In this document: in pieces, positions 12,422 through 32,358 of the stretch
How the letters are laid out: the number at the start of each line of letters is the position of its first letter
How positions within the stretch are numbered: the first letter of the stretch is position 1
Assembly: GCA_002189035.1 (NCBI GenBank)
Contig: NEEC01000008.1
Coordinates: 2,914,001-2,978,000, forward strand
Direction: 5' to 3'
DNA length: 64,000 nucleotides
Source of the DNA: Utricularia gibba
Taxonomy: Eukaryota > Streptophyta > Magnoliopsida > Lamiales > Lentibulariaceae
Program-made: the position numbers and the translations under genes
The notes under the pieces: generated by a model
The model's database searches: none
Seen by the model: only the letters and a program-made list of their open reading frames with translations
What the model was told of the DNA's origin: nothing

Positions 12422-14791
12422 ATGGAGGTAATCTAATCACGAAATTATTTGCTTTTTTGTTTGTTTCATTTGATTGATTTCGGGGTGTCCTCCAATGTTT
12501 CGGGCAATTGGACATTCCCACTAGTTTGTTGGATGCCGAGTGCGTGTTTTTATGTTTGAAGACTCGTTCTGCGAGTTGGGAAAGCAGTGATGGTTTTGTA
12601 TGTGACCGATTTCCGGTTTCGCCTATGAAAGTGTGGCTGGTACCTGCTCTGAAAAAAATTCAATCTTCCGAAGCCTCTTTGTACTGATCAATAATAAGAT
12701 TAATTAGTTCTTGATTGTGATGTCGTGTTTCCACTTTATGTGGTGGACCTTGTGTGTGTGTTTTTTTTTTTTGTTGTTGTTTGTTTCCATTAGGAGAGGC
12801 AAAATTCTTCCTTTTGATGTATGTGAAGTAACTTCATTTTCGTCCTCTCTTCACTTTTTTCTCAAGGTTGAGGGAATGGAGGTGGCCAATGGTGCAACGA
12901 TTCACTTAACATCAGCTGCAGCTTTTGTAGAAGCGGGAAGTCAAGATGCCCTTGATGATGCTTGCAGCATTTGTCTTGAGGCATTTTGCGATTCAAACCC
13001 TTCAACGGTGAATTCAAGATATGCTAATAATTTTTCGAATGCAACATGTTTCCAGTTGATTGAACGTGTGATGCTTGAATTGTAGATGACAAGCTGCAAG
13101 CATGAATTCCACCTCCAGTGTGTCCTTGAATGGTAGGCTAATGCGTCAGTGAATCCTCGTTTCTGTACTGCCATGCTTGTGCTGGGATTCTTCAGGGGTA
13201 TCCTAATATACATATTATTTAATGAGTAGGAAGGTGATACTGATGAAGCTCTCAGGGATGATCGATTCTTTTTTCTGTTGGGAAAACCTTCTTAGCATAT
13301 CGTATGGATGGAAATGGACTATGATGATAATTCATTCGTGTGCAGGTGTCAGAGAAGCTCTAACTGTCCAATGTGTTGGCAAGCCATCACCTTGAGGGAT
13401 CCTTCCAGGTTAAACCTCTCTAATGGACCTACTCATTGTCATCCACTCTGTTTTTTGCCCTTGCGTCTTGCAGTTTTCGTGTTTTTTTTCATCTTTGATG
13501 ATTCAACTGTTGTGCCATCACCTTCCATCACTTCCTTCACCAAGAAGTCGATAAATTTTCAGATTTTCTTTGTTTTTGAGCACACACATGTTTAGGGTGC
13601 TATGCCTGATGAACGTTATATTGCTTGATTTGGATGATCAGGAGCTTTCAGTCTTATGCTTTCCTCTCTGGGATCAATTACAGTTTCATCTTATATTGAA
13701 GTCATCCATCTCTTGAAATTTCGGTCTTTTTTACAGTCAAGAATTACTTGAGATGATTGAAAAGGAAAGAATCCTGCGGTCAAGGCCAGTAAGGAATGCA
13801 GCAGTATTTCATCACCCTATGCTTGGTGATTTCGAGTTACAGCATGTTCGTGCTGTTTGGTTTTGGTTCATCTTTCCCCAACTTTTTCTTGCTTCTCACT
13901 AAACTTTCCTCCTTGCTCAGCTGCCAGTAGGGGTTGATGCTTCTGAACTCGAGGACCGGATAATGCAACATTTAGCTGCAGCTGCTGCGGTAGGGAGGAC
14001 TAGGCGCCTTGCCATTGCTAGGAGGGAGGGCCTGAGGAGCAGCTCATCTGCTCAGACTAATCCACAGCTTGTGGTGTCATCACTGAGTCCGAGTGAACCC
14101 TTCTCTTCTCCTGTTTCAGATACCGTAAATGAACCGCCTTCGTTGGCGAGCATCCGCCCACGCCCCATTCCACGCTCACTGTATGTTAACCAGCCTATCC
14201 AACCGGTGATTCCTAGTGAACCTGCAGGATCCTGGTCCGTTTCTGGCAACAATAGTAGGTAATGTCATTCTTGTCCTGAAAAATGCATTACATGCATTGA
14301 GTGATGTGATTCTCAATGCATTGTCTTCATCGTCCCGGATTTGCAGAAGCCCTGCAAGTGAGGCATCCACAATGAACTCTACAGATGCAGTAGGGTCCTC
14401 AGAACTACAATCTGCTTCGGAGAAATGGAAATCTCTATTCAGCTCCATGTCCATGAAGTAGGAATCAACTGCAATGAAAGATTCAACTTCCTGTTTGTTC
14501 AATGCTCTCATTCTGACTCTTGGTTTTCGATTGTGATGAAGATACAAAGAGTCAATCTCAAGAAGTACAAGGGAATGGAAGGAGAAGCTGTTCTCACGAA
14601 ACTCGACCATCCCTGGAATTGGGTCGGACGACCAGAGACAAGTCAATGCTGGTGTTGCTTCGGTATCCGGGATGATGGAACGGATGGACATGAGGGAAAA
14701 CCAAGCAGCACCCGGAAATCCAAGAGCTCAAGGCACCAGCGATGGACCAAACGCTGATCACCCTTCTTTTTTCGCGGCTACTGCAACCTGA
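12422..14791 (+). CDS. RHF2A: RING-H2 E3 ubiquitin ligase of the RHF2A type
   Basis: Eight exons (12422-12427, 12867-13007, 13086-13132, 13346-13408, 13737-13845, 13921-14258, 14347-14457, 14542-14791) join to 354 codons plus a stop. The RING-H2 finger spans three exons: CSICLEAFC, then TSCKHEFHLQCVLEW, then CQRSSNCPMCW, giving the C3H2C3 ligand set. It follows HLTSAAAFVEAGSQDALDDA and precedes ELLEMIEKERILR and GDFELQHLPVGVDASELEDR, all typical of RHF2A. In Arabidopsis RHF1a and RHF2a target the CDK inhibitor KRP6 during gametogenesis. The six-base first coding exon (ATGGAG then GTAATC) is my preferred start because it joins in frame to exon 2; the alternative is the ATG at 12876. Confidence 0.93.
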
Positions 14792-15296
14792 ATGCCCAAG
14801 ATGAACGTTCCATTCTCAGCATTTCACATTGAAGGTGCTTTGCAGTCTTTGTCCTGTGCTACTGGTATTTTATCTCTGTCGTCTAATGTGCCACGAGCAG
14901 CTTGAAACATGCATGAAAACTTGTTGGATTGTGTATGTTGCTTCTGGTCTCCAAATATGAAATGCCAAGAATTCGTCTCCTCTATCGAATACCCAACAAG
15001 AGGGTTAGGAACTACATATTAGAAGCCGGGAATTGTGAATCCTGAGGGCATTCTCCCCTTTGTTTTAGAGCATTCTAAGAAGGGTACAGAGGCAGTTGAC
15101 AGCAGTACTCAATGATAGTTTCATTACAAACCTGGATTCCGTAACTGTGGAAGCCTCCACAAGTCATCATATGCATGTCCGACATCAACATAAATAGAAG
15201 CCACATTATATCTATATGAATATTCACAAGATCACAGCACAGGTTTGCTCTCATATGCTAGAAGCAAATAGCATTCAGGGTTTTCCAAACCATCCT
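14792..15296. other. Convergent 3' regions of RHF2A and the WVD2-like gene
   Basis: The two genes end towards each other. The stretch holds their 3' untranslated regions and no further ORF or repeat that I can support. Confidence 0.5.
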
Positions 15297-16808
15297 TCAA
15301 ACTTGGACAGTAGCAATATCACCAGAGTTTACCTCAAGCTTCGGCTCCAAATTCCCATCCAGAGATCTATTTTCAGGGTCTTCCTCCTCGGCTTCACCAT
15401 TGTTATCTGGAACCGGTAATGCAGCAGCCACCTCCTCATTTTTGTCTGACTTTGCTAGATGGGGTTCCTTGTCTCGCTCCTCTGTTTCATCAGGTTTCGC
15501 CTTTCTTGGATTAGTATTGCGAATGCGGGGTTTAGAAGGAGATACTTTAGTCGACTTCTTTAAAGCAGCATTGTCTTTAAGAGGAGGATTCAATTGAGGA
15601 GAACAAGACAGGTCGCCATTGTCTTTAGGAGATGCTCCTTTGTTCCTTCCAAGCTTGGGGGATTTGGGGCGTGTAGTTGGGATCTAAGCAAATGCAACAA
15701 AGTGTTTGTGAAAAACAAAGGATTTCCAGTAGGGAACCATACAAACAATCCGGATCGAGTTACCTTCTTCAATTCAACTTTTGGTGGAGGCTCTTTGTAG
15801 AAAGTTGGCATCGGAGTGGCCTTGAACGCCAGGCTCTTTCTCAGTTGCTTAATTTCTGCCTCTTGACTTTCCTGTTATAAAATAAGAACAAACAAGGAGA
15901 CGGTGAACACACAAAAACAAAAAAACAAATCACGCATAGTACCCATAACGAACCTTGGATTTCGCCTGTAAGTTCGTCTTTTCAGCTTCCTTGGCTTGTA
16001 TTTTCTCTTCTATCTTTGAAAAGAACTGATGCAGAACACAGTAACTTGGGTAACATTACCCTACAAGTGAATCAAACCAAATGGCAGGGTGGATTCAGCA
16101 GATTTAGGTACCTGTTTTCGCTTCTCAGCTCGTTCTTCCAACCTGAAGGAGAATGTTGACACATTGATCCTCTGCCTGCACACAGTAAATTAATTAGAGA
16201 ATGGGATCCATAGAGAAGCAAGGAACCATAGAAACATGAGCACGATCATACGATGCAGCGGAGTGATCCTCTTCTTCTTCCTCCTTCGCTCTGATTGCAT
16301 TATTTCTAGCCTTTAGGGCGTCCAAGAAACCCTTATTATTTGCTCCAAGATGACTTTTTGATTCAGCTTTTGTACCATTTTTCAGGGATTCCTTGGCCTT
16401 CTCATGGTAAACATCAGAGTTTCGTTTTGTTTCATCGGCATGACGGTCTCTAGTACGCGGAAAGGAGAGGCTTTTCGCCACTTCTGCATTTTCACTGCGG
16501 TTCAGTGTAACTGAAACCTTGGTATCAGAATGATTCTTCACAGATTTCCTGCTGGTGATCGAAGTTTTATCATCATTTGATGACTTGCTCCAGGATAAAG
16601 CCACGGGGGATTCAACATCCCTCGCGGAGGAATCAACAGCGGTAAGCTCCTTAATCCCATCGTCAGAAACCTGAGTCTCAAGAGTGGATTGCCCGAAACA
16701 ACTGCTGACATTTTCCTTGTTCACATCGACAGATGAACCCTCTGAGTTGGAATTCTCAAAGACAACACGCTTCTCATCTTCAATCGAAACCCCATTCTCA
16801 GATTCCAT
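15297..16808 (-). CDS. WVD2-like protein with TPX2 C-terminal (KLEEK-type) domain
   Basis: Five exons (16808-16252, 16175-16112, 16025-15954, 15871-15764, 15683-15297) join to 395 codons plus a stop. The N-terminal half is acidic and Ser-rich ([15 protein letters not shown]). The conserved block runs [20 protein letters not shown], then [17 protein letters not shown], then [19 protein letters not shown], the TPX2/WVD2 helical signature that binds and bundles microtubules. The tail is basic then acidic. WVD2/WDL proteins act on cortical microtubules and cell elongation. A possible donor (GAG/GTAAAC) near 15332 means the last few residues could be spliced differently. The in-frame ATG at 16817 is an alternative start, but MESENG is the family start. 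Confidence 0.88.
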
Positions 16809-18626
16809 TCCAAGCAAAAATCAGGCACCCTTCCCTGTAAAAAACAACCATACAACAAAAGAAGTAAAATTTCCTGAGATTACGAAGATTTGAAAATTCA
16901 AGCCAGATCCACACACCCATAATGCTTGCTACAGAAAAAAAATGAAATCTTCCCCAAAACCCAGTTACAAACTCGATTCACAGAGAACCCAAACAAAACA
17001 CAACCAAGAACCCACTTTCACAAAGTTGACAGATCCCGCAAACAAAATGCTGTAACTGGCAAAACGGAACCAGTTTCAAGAACTCACTCAGCACACGAGA
17101 TCTGGTAAATGTGGTTAGGAAATCCACGAGAAACAAGAAGAATTTACCAAACGAGAAGTTCAAAAACACCAGGATTCAGAATGCTGCTGCTTTGCGTTTC
17201 ACCAATGGCAGGCGCTCCCTCCCTCCTCCTGGTTGGCTCCAGAATATCCATCCATAAACCGCCGACGGGATTTCATGTCATTTCTAAATGGAAAAAATTA
17301 TTCAAAAACATAACTGGAAATGAGGTGGCTGTTTCACAAGGGACTAAACCATCAATTCCTTATATAATACATTGAAACGTCACCCGTTTATTATATCAAT
17401 AAAAAGACTCCAATTTATTAAATTATTTACTTATAACATTTAAAATTAAGTCTAACTTAAATAAAATTGGAGATAAATTAGTTAGTTGTTTGCAGCTTTT
17501 TTTACTGTGCCATGTGACACTGTACGGAACTATAACATCCCAAGGGTTAAATCCCGAGTCTATGGTGGAAGCTTGATTGATGGCTCGTGCAGCAACAGTT
17601 ACAGACACTGCATGTGCGGATCCCAATCTTTTTTACTTTATTCGCACAACTTACCTGACAGTTAAAAAAAATTTTACCCTTTGGGTTGTTTTCTAACATT
17701 GAAATAACGTGTAATTAATTGATTATAATCAGGAAGTGCATTTTCTATGGAATTACTGAGTTATTCATTTTGATGATAAGAATTAAATTGTTTTATGGAA
17801 CACCGGATCATTATAAATTATAATATAAAATGAGAATTAGATTTACCTATTTTTTATTTAAAAAATTAGAAATAATATTTTTCATAAGGTGATGGAACAC
17901 TCTTCTAACAGTTGCAACGAGGATCAGGTGTGGCACTCCAATAGCGACAAACCAGCCACGACGGCAACGTACCACCAGCATAATCACGTGCTCCCGTCTC
18001 CGCTGACAACCCAATGCACCCGCGCATCTCAGCCGTCCAAAGCGATCGACGGCTGATGATGTAGCGGGTCTCTGGGGGGGCTGCCCGACAGCTCACGATC
18101 GACGGTTGGCGGTTAACGTCCCGCAACGTGGGCCGATCACCATGGTCCATACTGCCACGTAGACCACACCCCATGCCCATGACTTCAGGATTTTTTTCAA
18201 GTGTATGTGGCTTGGAAGAATTTACTGTTTCACCCCCAACGCTTAGTACCAATCATTATAATAATCATTATTTTTAAGGGCTAGTTTTATCGCAGAAAGC
18301 GTTCGAAGAATTTAAATTTATAGTTTGTTAATCATCAGATTTTTCAACAATGAAGGTAATGCCACAGGGTTAATCAAGTAAATATCTAAATAGAGTAAAA
18401 AATAGAACATATAAAAGAAAAGCAAGGGAATGACAAATTTTATATGCTGAATAAATTGATTGAGAAATAGGTAAATAACAACTCCTTTTCGAATTCCATT
18501 TTTCAGCACAAGCCAAGCCAAGAGATTGGCACACTTGGAAGCAAAATCAGACAATGTATAGCATCGTATTTATTCAACATGTTTACCTGTTGTGAACTCA
18601 GACATCTTTTCCCATACCAGAGAGAT
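16809..18626. other. Spacer: WVD2-like 5' leader, AT-rich tract, GC-rich island
   Basis: From 16809 to about 17280 lie probable leader exons and introns of the WVD2-like gene. From 17380 to 17890 it is AT-rich with nothing recognisable. From about 17900 to 18260 the base composition jumps to GC-rich, with a CACGTG G-box at 17985-17990 and further ACGT cores, but no ORF with recognisable homology. Past 18300 it is AT-rich, running into the 3' region of the next gene. Confidence 0.4.
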
Positions 18627-19780
18627 CTACATAGCCATCAGAGGTCTTCTTAGGAAGGGGCTCAGGGGGTCACTTTCGATGCGAATTCCAGGCCTCTTCC
18701 ATGTAAACGCATCTCCATTGCGGTCATATGGTCCTCGAACTGAGTTGAAGAACTCGTTTGCTATTTCTTCAGCAGCTCCAAAGAAGCGGCCAAAGCCCCC
18801 AAGGAAGTCACGTTCAATGGCTTCCAGGTCGCTACGTAGACCAGGAAAGTGGAGTGAGGATGCAGATGCACCATGGTGTATGTGTGACTCAGCAGGGTAT
18901 GAGTGGTTGGCAATGTCATCAGTGACATCCTCCTCGGAGTACTCGCTGTTTGATTGTATCATTTCACTGGGCCTGGGTGGGAGACAAAGTTCAGACAACA
19001 GAAGTTAGAATATCAAGTTCCAGGATGAACTAGAAAGAAATTGATAATAGAAACAGCATCTATGGGGTACAATTTTCAATAGAACATTCAATGCAGGTTA
19101 TTGAAAAACAATTACTGTGAACTGTTTTGTTGCAAAATGCTCAAAGGTGGAGCTCCAACATACACTCAAACTCAAAGTCACTGAGAACAGAAGTATTTGA
19201 ATACAAAAGGTTTCTAAAAAACAGATAGTCCAAAGTAGGCCAATTCATAGACACAATCAATTAAAATAAATCAGTTCTGGAGACTGCTTTAAGCCAGGTT
19301 TAACAGAAATACGTCTGTAATGACAAGGGGTGAAATATCAGGTTGAATTAATTCAAAGAAAAAGCAGAAACACGGGGAAACTCATTGGGGATAAAGTCAT
19401 ATACTAACTGACTGAACGCAACGAAAAATCAAACAGAACAAATCACTCAATTACCAAACCGTAGCACCCCAAAGAGTTTCTCGTAAGAGAAATACTTGAC
19501 ATCAGAATCGACTCAGGAACACTGAAATGCATATAATTTTAAACGAAATGATCGAATCTCACCTCCCAAAAAAATCTTTAAAAATTTGCTCTGTCTTCTC
19601 GCACTTACGCACGAATCTCCCAGGCTCAACCTCCTCCGTCGAGCAGTTTGACCTAACAACCTTCCGCGTCGCGCATCGTCTACCTTCGGCATCTAAACAA
19701 TCGCTCGAAGCACCGAATCTAGTGGCGACCTTCGACGAATTCTCGTCGGAAACATCGTGGTCTCTCCGCCCAGAGCCCAT
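18627..19780 (-). CDS. Fra a 1 / Mal d 1-associated-type protein
   Basis: Two exons (19780-19563 and 18972-18627) join to 187 codons plus a stop. Family hallmarks are visible: EEVEPGRFVRKCEKTEQIF, then RPSEMIQSNSEYSEEDVTDD, then LHFPGLRSDLEAIERDFLGG with FGRFFGAAEEIANEFF. This is the plant family annotated as Mal d 1-associated or Fra a 1-associated protein, a small soluble protein named for copurifying with Bet v 1-like allergens; its biochemical role is not settled. Exon 1 starts MGSGRRDHD; the split Arg codon (AG/G) at the junction supports the join. The 5' side faces UBP12 across about 520 bases. Confidence 0.85.
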
Positions 19781-20301
19781 CGCATGTACGAAATTCGCGC
19801 CGGAACTCTTCCCGAAGGTTCGAAATGTTGTTGCCTTGTAAAACAAGCTAAGCAAGCAATTCAAAAGATGGGCCTGTATTCTTTCTGCCTTCCGGAAGAC
19901 GTCGGGCCCAATTTGAATTCACTCGAAACCCCATGCTCAATTTTCTAAAATTAAATAAAATAGGGGAATTTGGTCTTTCGAAAATTAAAAAAAAATATTT
20001 GCAATGTGAAAATTTAATTTAATAATAATGAAATTCATATTCTTTTTCTTTTGTTTTAACTTGCGGGCCAAGAAACGACCCAAGTTTTCTCGACGCTTTT
20101 TTCTGGAATTCCCATATTACCCTCACGGGTTTGCGTTAATTACAGTCATGTCCCCGGGGAAAAAAACCAAGGCTGAGAACACCCAGCCGGGGAGACTGTG
20201 GCGGTCTCGCTCTCTCTCCCTCTCTTTCTTTCTCTCTCTTTCCTCGAATTACATTAATTCGTCATTGATTTCTCGATCGGGCGGTTGTGATTTCTCCAGC
20301 C
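19781..20301. promoter_or_regulatory. Probable bidirectional promoter: Fra a 1-associated gene (-) and UBP12 (+)
   Basis: Only about 520 bases separate the two divergent starts. Site II-like TGGGCC (about 19869-19874) and GGGCCC (about 19905-19910) lie on the minus-gene side. The UBP12 leader shows a CTCTCT-rich pyrimidine tract (20208-20242), common in plant leaders. Shared control is inference. Confidence 0.4.
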
Positions 20302-28355
<8,054 letters not shown>

Positions 28356-28851
28356 ACCACGAACCTCGACGATACGGGCGAAGGCGTGATGTGTTCATAA
28401 GGTATGTAAAATTGATGGTAGCGACGGCCCTCATCTCACCCACCCTTTTGGATAACAAGGACCCCTCACCCCCCTGTGACGAAGTGAGTTGGAAATGAAG
28501 CTCCCCATTTGCTAGATGCAGAATTTGGTTTGGTTTTTGTCGTCGGGGCCTGCCTTTTAAGAGTTTTTTCCCCCACTTGGTTTGAAAACCACAGGCGTCC
28601 GTCCTTGTAATTTTTGCATCGTGTGCGTGCGTGCGTGCGTTCATCCATATTCACATTTTGGTCGATGGGCTTGTAAAGTTGGCCATAGCTCTAGCTACTA
28701 GTCGATGTTCTCTTCTTGACCATTGCGTTTTTTTAGTGTATAAACTATTCATGTCCTTATTTCCCACTTTATAGTGCACAATTTTTTTGTACGTCAGAAA
28801 GTGGATTAGTTAACAAAGATTTCTATATGTTGGTCATAAATAATTAATCTA
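28356..28851. other. UBP12 3' region with a GTGC microsatellite
   Basis: Presumed 3' untranslated region and terminator of UBP12. It includes a (GTGC)n run at about 28623-28640. No ORF with support. Confidence 0.5.
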
Positions 28852-28924
28852 GCGCCTGTAGCTCAGTGGATAGAGCGTCTGTTTCCTAAGCAGAAAGTCG
28901 TAGGTTCGACCCCTACCTGGCGCG
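28852..28924 (+). tRNA. tRNA-Arg (anticodon CCT)
   Basis: The 73-base sequence folds as a nuclear tRNA: acceptor GCGCCTG with CTGGCGC (one T-T mismatch), D stem GCTC/GAGC, anticodon stem TCTGT/GCAGA around loop TTCCTAA (anticodon CCT, reading AGG), T arm GTAGG-TTCGACC-CCTAC, and discriminator G. The internal promoter boxes are present: A box TAGCTCAGTGG and B box GGTTCGACCCC. No intron is present. A TTTT at about 28945 can terminate Pol III. CCA is not encoded, as expected for a nuclear gene. Confidence 0.97.
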
Positions 28925-29654
28925 CACGGTGTCCTGCGAAAGTTTTAGTGCTACAAAGAAAATGCACAATTATGACCTTTTTTAGTTCTCTCTATCACTA
29001 TTTTGAAGGGTACATGGAGTGCTTGACGTGGGATTATTTGTTCCCATGAATGAATTTAAATATAAAAATATTCGAAAAAGGGTTTTACAAAGCACTCAAA
29101 TAAAGTATAACTAATAAGGTATAGATTGAGTTGGCATTTTCGTAGAATTTAAATATTCATTTATAAAAATATTTAATGTTTTCCACTTCTGTATTCTCAT
29201 AGAAACGCCGCAACCATCATCCCTATTGAATCCTTCTTCCAGTTATGTTGTTTTTGGTGGAGCTGTTGATACGATGTTAAATAGCATTGCTGTTCACTCT
29301 GCATTTTTAATCAGCAACTTTGGGTTTTAGACATGATACTGAAAGGAGATTATTGTTGCATTCATCACATTGTGTTCCATCTTTTTTTAATCATGAAACT
29401 CATCTCAAAGCCATTAATTCACATGCGGAAAAAGAAGGATAAGCGAGCCTGAAACAAAGCCATTTATCATAGTAATTCATTCATTGCTTCCATCAGGAGT
29501 ACCACCAACAGACAAAAACAAGGTGGGGAGCTAAGCAAACAACACAAACAGCTATATCTGTCTCTGCACAACGAAAAATTTTCAATATTAGAGAACTAAA
29601 CTTCTGTATATCCTATGCAAGAGATACATACCACCCAAAGGCATTGCGTGGGTG
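28925..29654. other. AT-rich spacer
   Basis: It lies between the tRNA and the 3' end of the 7TM gene. The right half (from about 29440) is probably the 3' untranslated region of that minus-strand gene. Nothing else is recognised. Confidence 0.5.
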
Positions 29655-30827
29655 CTATACTCTTGGGATCATGGGCCACCCAACTAGACTGGAGGGTTGC
29701 TGGTTAGGACTGAAGAGGCTCAGTTCCACAAAGACTTCATCCTTGTCCGTTGTGTGAAACGATATTGATCCACGCATTCCGGATGCTGAAGAAACTCTTG
29801 ATGGACTAATCAGTGTGTTTTCATACACAGGGCTCTCGTTGGCAACCAAGGATATGGTTTCTGCATACTCCGTGTCTGCCCTGATTGATGACTCAGGGTA
29901 TCTTTGCAGACTCATTATGGATAAAGAATCTGCAATAGGGAGGTATACAAGCATGTAGATACCTACTCCGGCACAGGTTACAAGAGATAGGAAAGCTAAG
30001 AATGACACTGCGTCAAAAAGGAGTCTCTCTGGAGTGGACAGGACAGATAAACCAAGTAGAAGAACCCTCAGTGGAAGAGAACTTGAGATGCACAATATTA
30101 AAGTGTATACTCTTCGTTGCAGAACCTTATTTATAACCAGATGGAGAATTTGCCTACCAAGCAAAACTAAGTAAGAAGTCACAACTGTGGCAAAAATTCC
30201 AAGTAAGATAGTACTCAACAGCGGGTAAGTGCAGAGAGCAACATCATCACATGCCTTGGATGTAGAAGCTGCTTCAACAAAATAAGAAGCCAGCTTGGGA
30301 TTGAGTTCTCTCCTGTATTTGGGTCCGATTACGATGACTAGAAGTTGAAGTATCAGCATGGGAAAGCAAAACAGAAGAACAGAACTAGCAGTTTTCCAGT
30401 TCCATCTCGGGCTTAACATTTCTGTATTATGCACTGACGCACGAAGAAGAAAGATCAGGGTGAGAAACAAGCAAGGTTCTGCAAATCCAAGATTTGAAAT
30501 AATGTAGCACTTGCAGACATTATCCTGCAATTGAGAGTTCAATGAATACAGCATCCTCCCATTGTGCCTCAATAGATTCAACCTGATGATCTCGCCGGTA
30601 CCCCACCAAACCGCAAAAAGGATGTAAACAATCCTGATAATCCATGGTCCAGTGAAGTAATTCAGCTGAAAGAGTCCATGCCCAAGGATCTTGCTTCGGA
30701 ATTGAATTGAATAAATGATGCAAAATAATCCCAAAAGAACTAATATAGCAACCAGGGAAATAGTTGCCACACCAAAGGCATCAGCAATAACACTTTCCAG
30801 GGGCATTACCCAAAACACAGATTCCAA
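29655..30827 (-). CDS. CAND1-like seven-transmembrane protein (candidate GPCR family)
   Basis: A single uninterrupted minus-strand frame of 390 codons. Hydrophobic spans are visible in order: VATISLVAILVLLGLFCIIY, WIIRIVYILFAVWW, CLFLTLIFLLR, VLLFCFPMLILQLLVIVI, YPLLSTILLGIFATVVTSYL, LPLRVLLLGLSVL and LAFLSLVTCAGVGIYMLVYL, giving about seven membrane segments, then a Ser-rich cytosolic-type tail. The motif CKCYIISNLGFAEPCLF is characteristic of the plant family that includes Arabidopsis At1g57680 (CAND1, proposed to interact with the G-protein alpha subunit). Receptor function is not established. The second in-frame Met at 30803 (MPLESVIADAFG) resembles the family start. A leader exon probably lies upstream, up to about 31540. 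Confidence 0.75.
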   Translation of the reverse strand: MESVFWVMPLESVIADAFGVATISLVAILVLLGLFCIIYSIQFRSKILGHGLFQLNYFTGPWIIRIVYILFAVWWGTGEIIRLNLLRHNGRMLYSLNSQLQDNVCKCYIISNLGFAEPCLFLTLIFLLRASVHNTEMLSPRWNWKTASSVLLFCFPMLILQLLVIVIGPKYRRELNPKLASYFVEAASTSKACDDVALCTYPLLSTILLGIFATVVTSYLVLLGRQILHLVINKVLQRRVYTLILCISSSLPLRVLLLGLSVLSTPERLLFDAVSFLAFLSLVTCAGVGIYMLVYLPIADSLSIMSLQRYPESSIRADTEYAETISLVANESPVYENTLISPSRVSSASGMRGSISFHTTDKDEVFVELSLFSPNQQPSSLVGWPMIPRV

Positions 30828-32358
30828 GCATGCTTGAAAGTCCTTTATTTAAAAGTGATTTTCCCAAGCACTGTAATAAAGGCAAGGCAATATGAAGGGA
30901 ATATCTAAGGAGCAGCCTCCAAAAGATCATATGCGCACACGTTACTCTCGGGATACTGATTATATGCTCTCCACTTGATGAACTCTAGATTGTAAACATT
31001 GTTTTCCAAAACTCCAAATGAAAACGTTAACCAACGCGAGAAACCCTTCAGACTGCTACCCAGTACCTTCAAAATGAACAACGACTTTAATTACAACAGT
31101 ACTGAAAAAAAAATTAAAACAATAAGTGTACTGACAAGATGATGATACACCAAGGATAGAAACACTTCCACAACTTACCAGTATCTACAAAAATAAAACT
31201 ATCACAAATTTGAAGAGAGAACAGCGAAAACAAACAAACCACACACAACAGTGAAATCGCAATACGATCACGCGAAAGCGCAAAGACAAACTAATACCAT
31301 GGAGAAAACCCAGCACGTTAATTTAGCAAAATAATCAAAGGAATTGAAAAGAACAAAGCCAATACCCAAAATTACAATCGAGAAACAACAAATGAAAAAA
31401 AAAAAAAGAAAAGCTTTGAAGTACCGTTTCAAATCAAAGATCCGTGGCGATTCAGCGGCGACCACCCAAGCCAAAATTGCTGAAAGGACACCCGAATTCG
31501 AAGCAAGAAAACAGGGACGCTTTCTCAGAAGAAAATACAACGAATGGTTCTGGGCAAGATCGTGGAGAGGCTCTGATAGCGTATTGCCAGCAAATTTAAT
31601 AAAATACAGACATTTTTTAATATTTTGTATGAAATTGATTTCATTAATTTTTAATTATATTTATCTTAAAATATAAATATTATGAAAAATAAAAATAATT
31701 ATTTAAATCAAATGAATTTATTGTAAAATAATAGTAGAGTTGGAGGGGCGTACTGCAAATATGAAAGGAGACGATAACGGTCCACTATTGATTCCACTGT
31801 CGCTTTTTCGCACTCGTGTAAATGTGAATCCCAGACAAGGAACTACCCCTAGAATTGGCAACGCGATCTTCTTCCCCGGAGAAGAAAAAGCGTATCCGCG
31901 GCAGTGGCTTGCATCTCGTTGACCTTTCTTGCAGTTGAAAGTGTGTTTTCGTCATCCTTCCATTTTTTTTAATCTTATTGTTGATGATCAAGGACTTGTT
32001 TTTATGCGGACGGTCTGTGATCATGTACCGTGATTCTATTTCATTGATGAAGCCCGTGATGTGTTTGTGTCCTTTTTTGTTTTCTTCTGCTTTGGCTTTC
32101 TCATATTATGTTCGAATTTGATCGTTTCGGATTTTCTTTTGATTTTATAGTCCTTACAATCAACTGTGAGGACTTTTGGAGATGTTTTTCGAAAGTTTTT
32201 TTTTTTTGGCTTTGTTATGGTGTCATGTGGTGGAGGGAGGTTTTATTATGGCCCAATGAACTTCTTTGGCATCTTTTCAGAACTGTTTTAGCGAACCGTT
32301 TCCTGCTTTTGAAAAGGTCAAAAAACTGACTATTCTACTTTTCTACGAGAAGGAAAAT
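30828..32358. promoter_or_regulatory. Divergent 5' regions of the 7TM gene (-) and the glucosylceramidase gene (+)
   Basis: The left part (to about 31560) probably contains leader exons of the minus-strand gene. The middle (31600-31740) is AT-rich. The right part (31740-32358) probably holds leader exon(s) and an intron of the plus-strand gene. No ORF here has recognisable homology. Exon limits of the leaders cannot be fixed without transcripts. Confidence 0.4.

Noticed and set aside
14176-14691. Minus-strand ORF of 171 codons
   Set aside because: It lies entirely antisense to the well-supported RHF2A exons.
17905-18252. Minus-strand ORF of 115 codons in the GC-rich island
   Set aside because: Composition-driven; no recognisable domain, splice pattern or start context.
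28623-28640. GTGC repeat as a functional element
   Set aside because: A short microsatellite in a 3' region; no evidence for a role.
31344-31676. Plus-strand Lys-rich ORF
   Set aside because: Encoded by an A-rich tract antisense to the probable 7TM gene leader; low complexity only.
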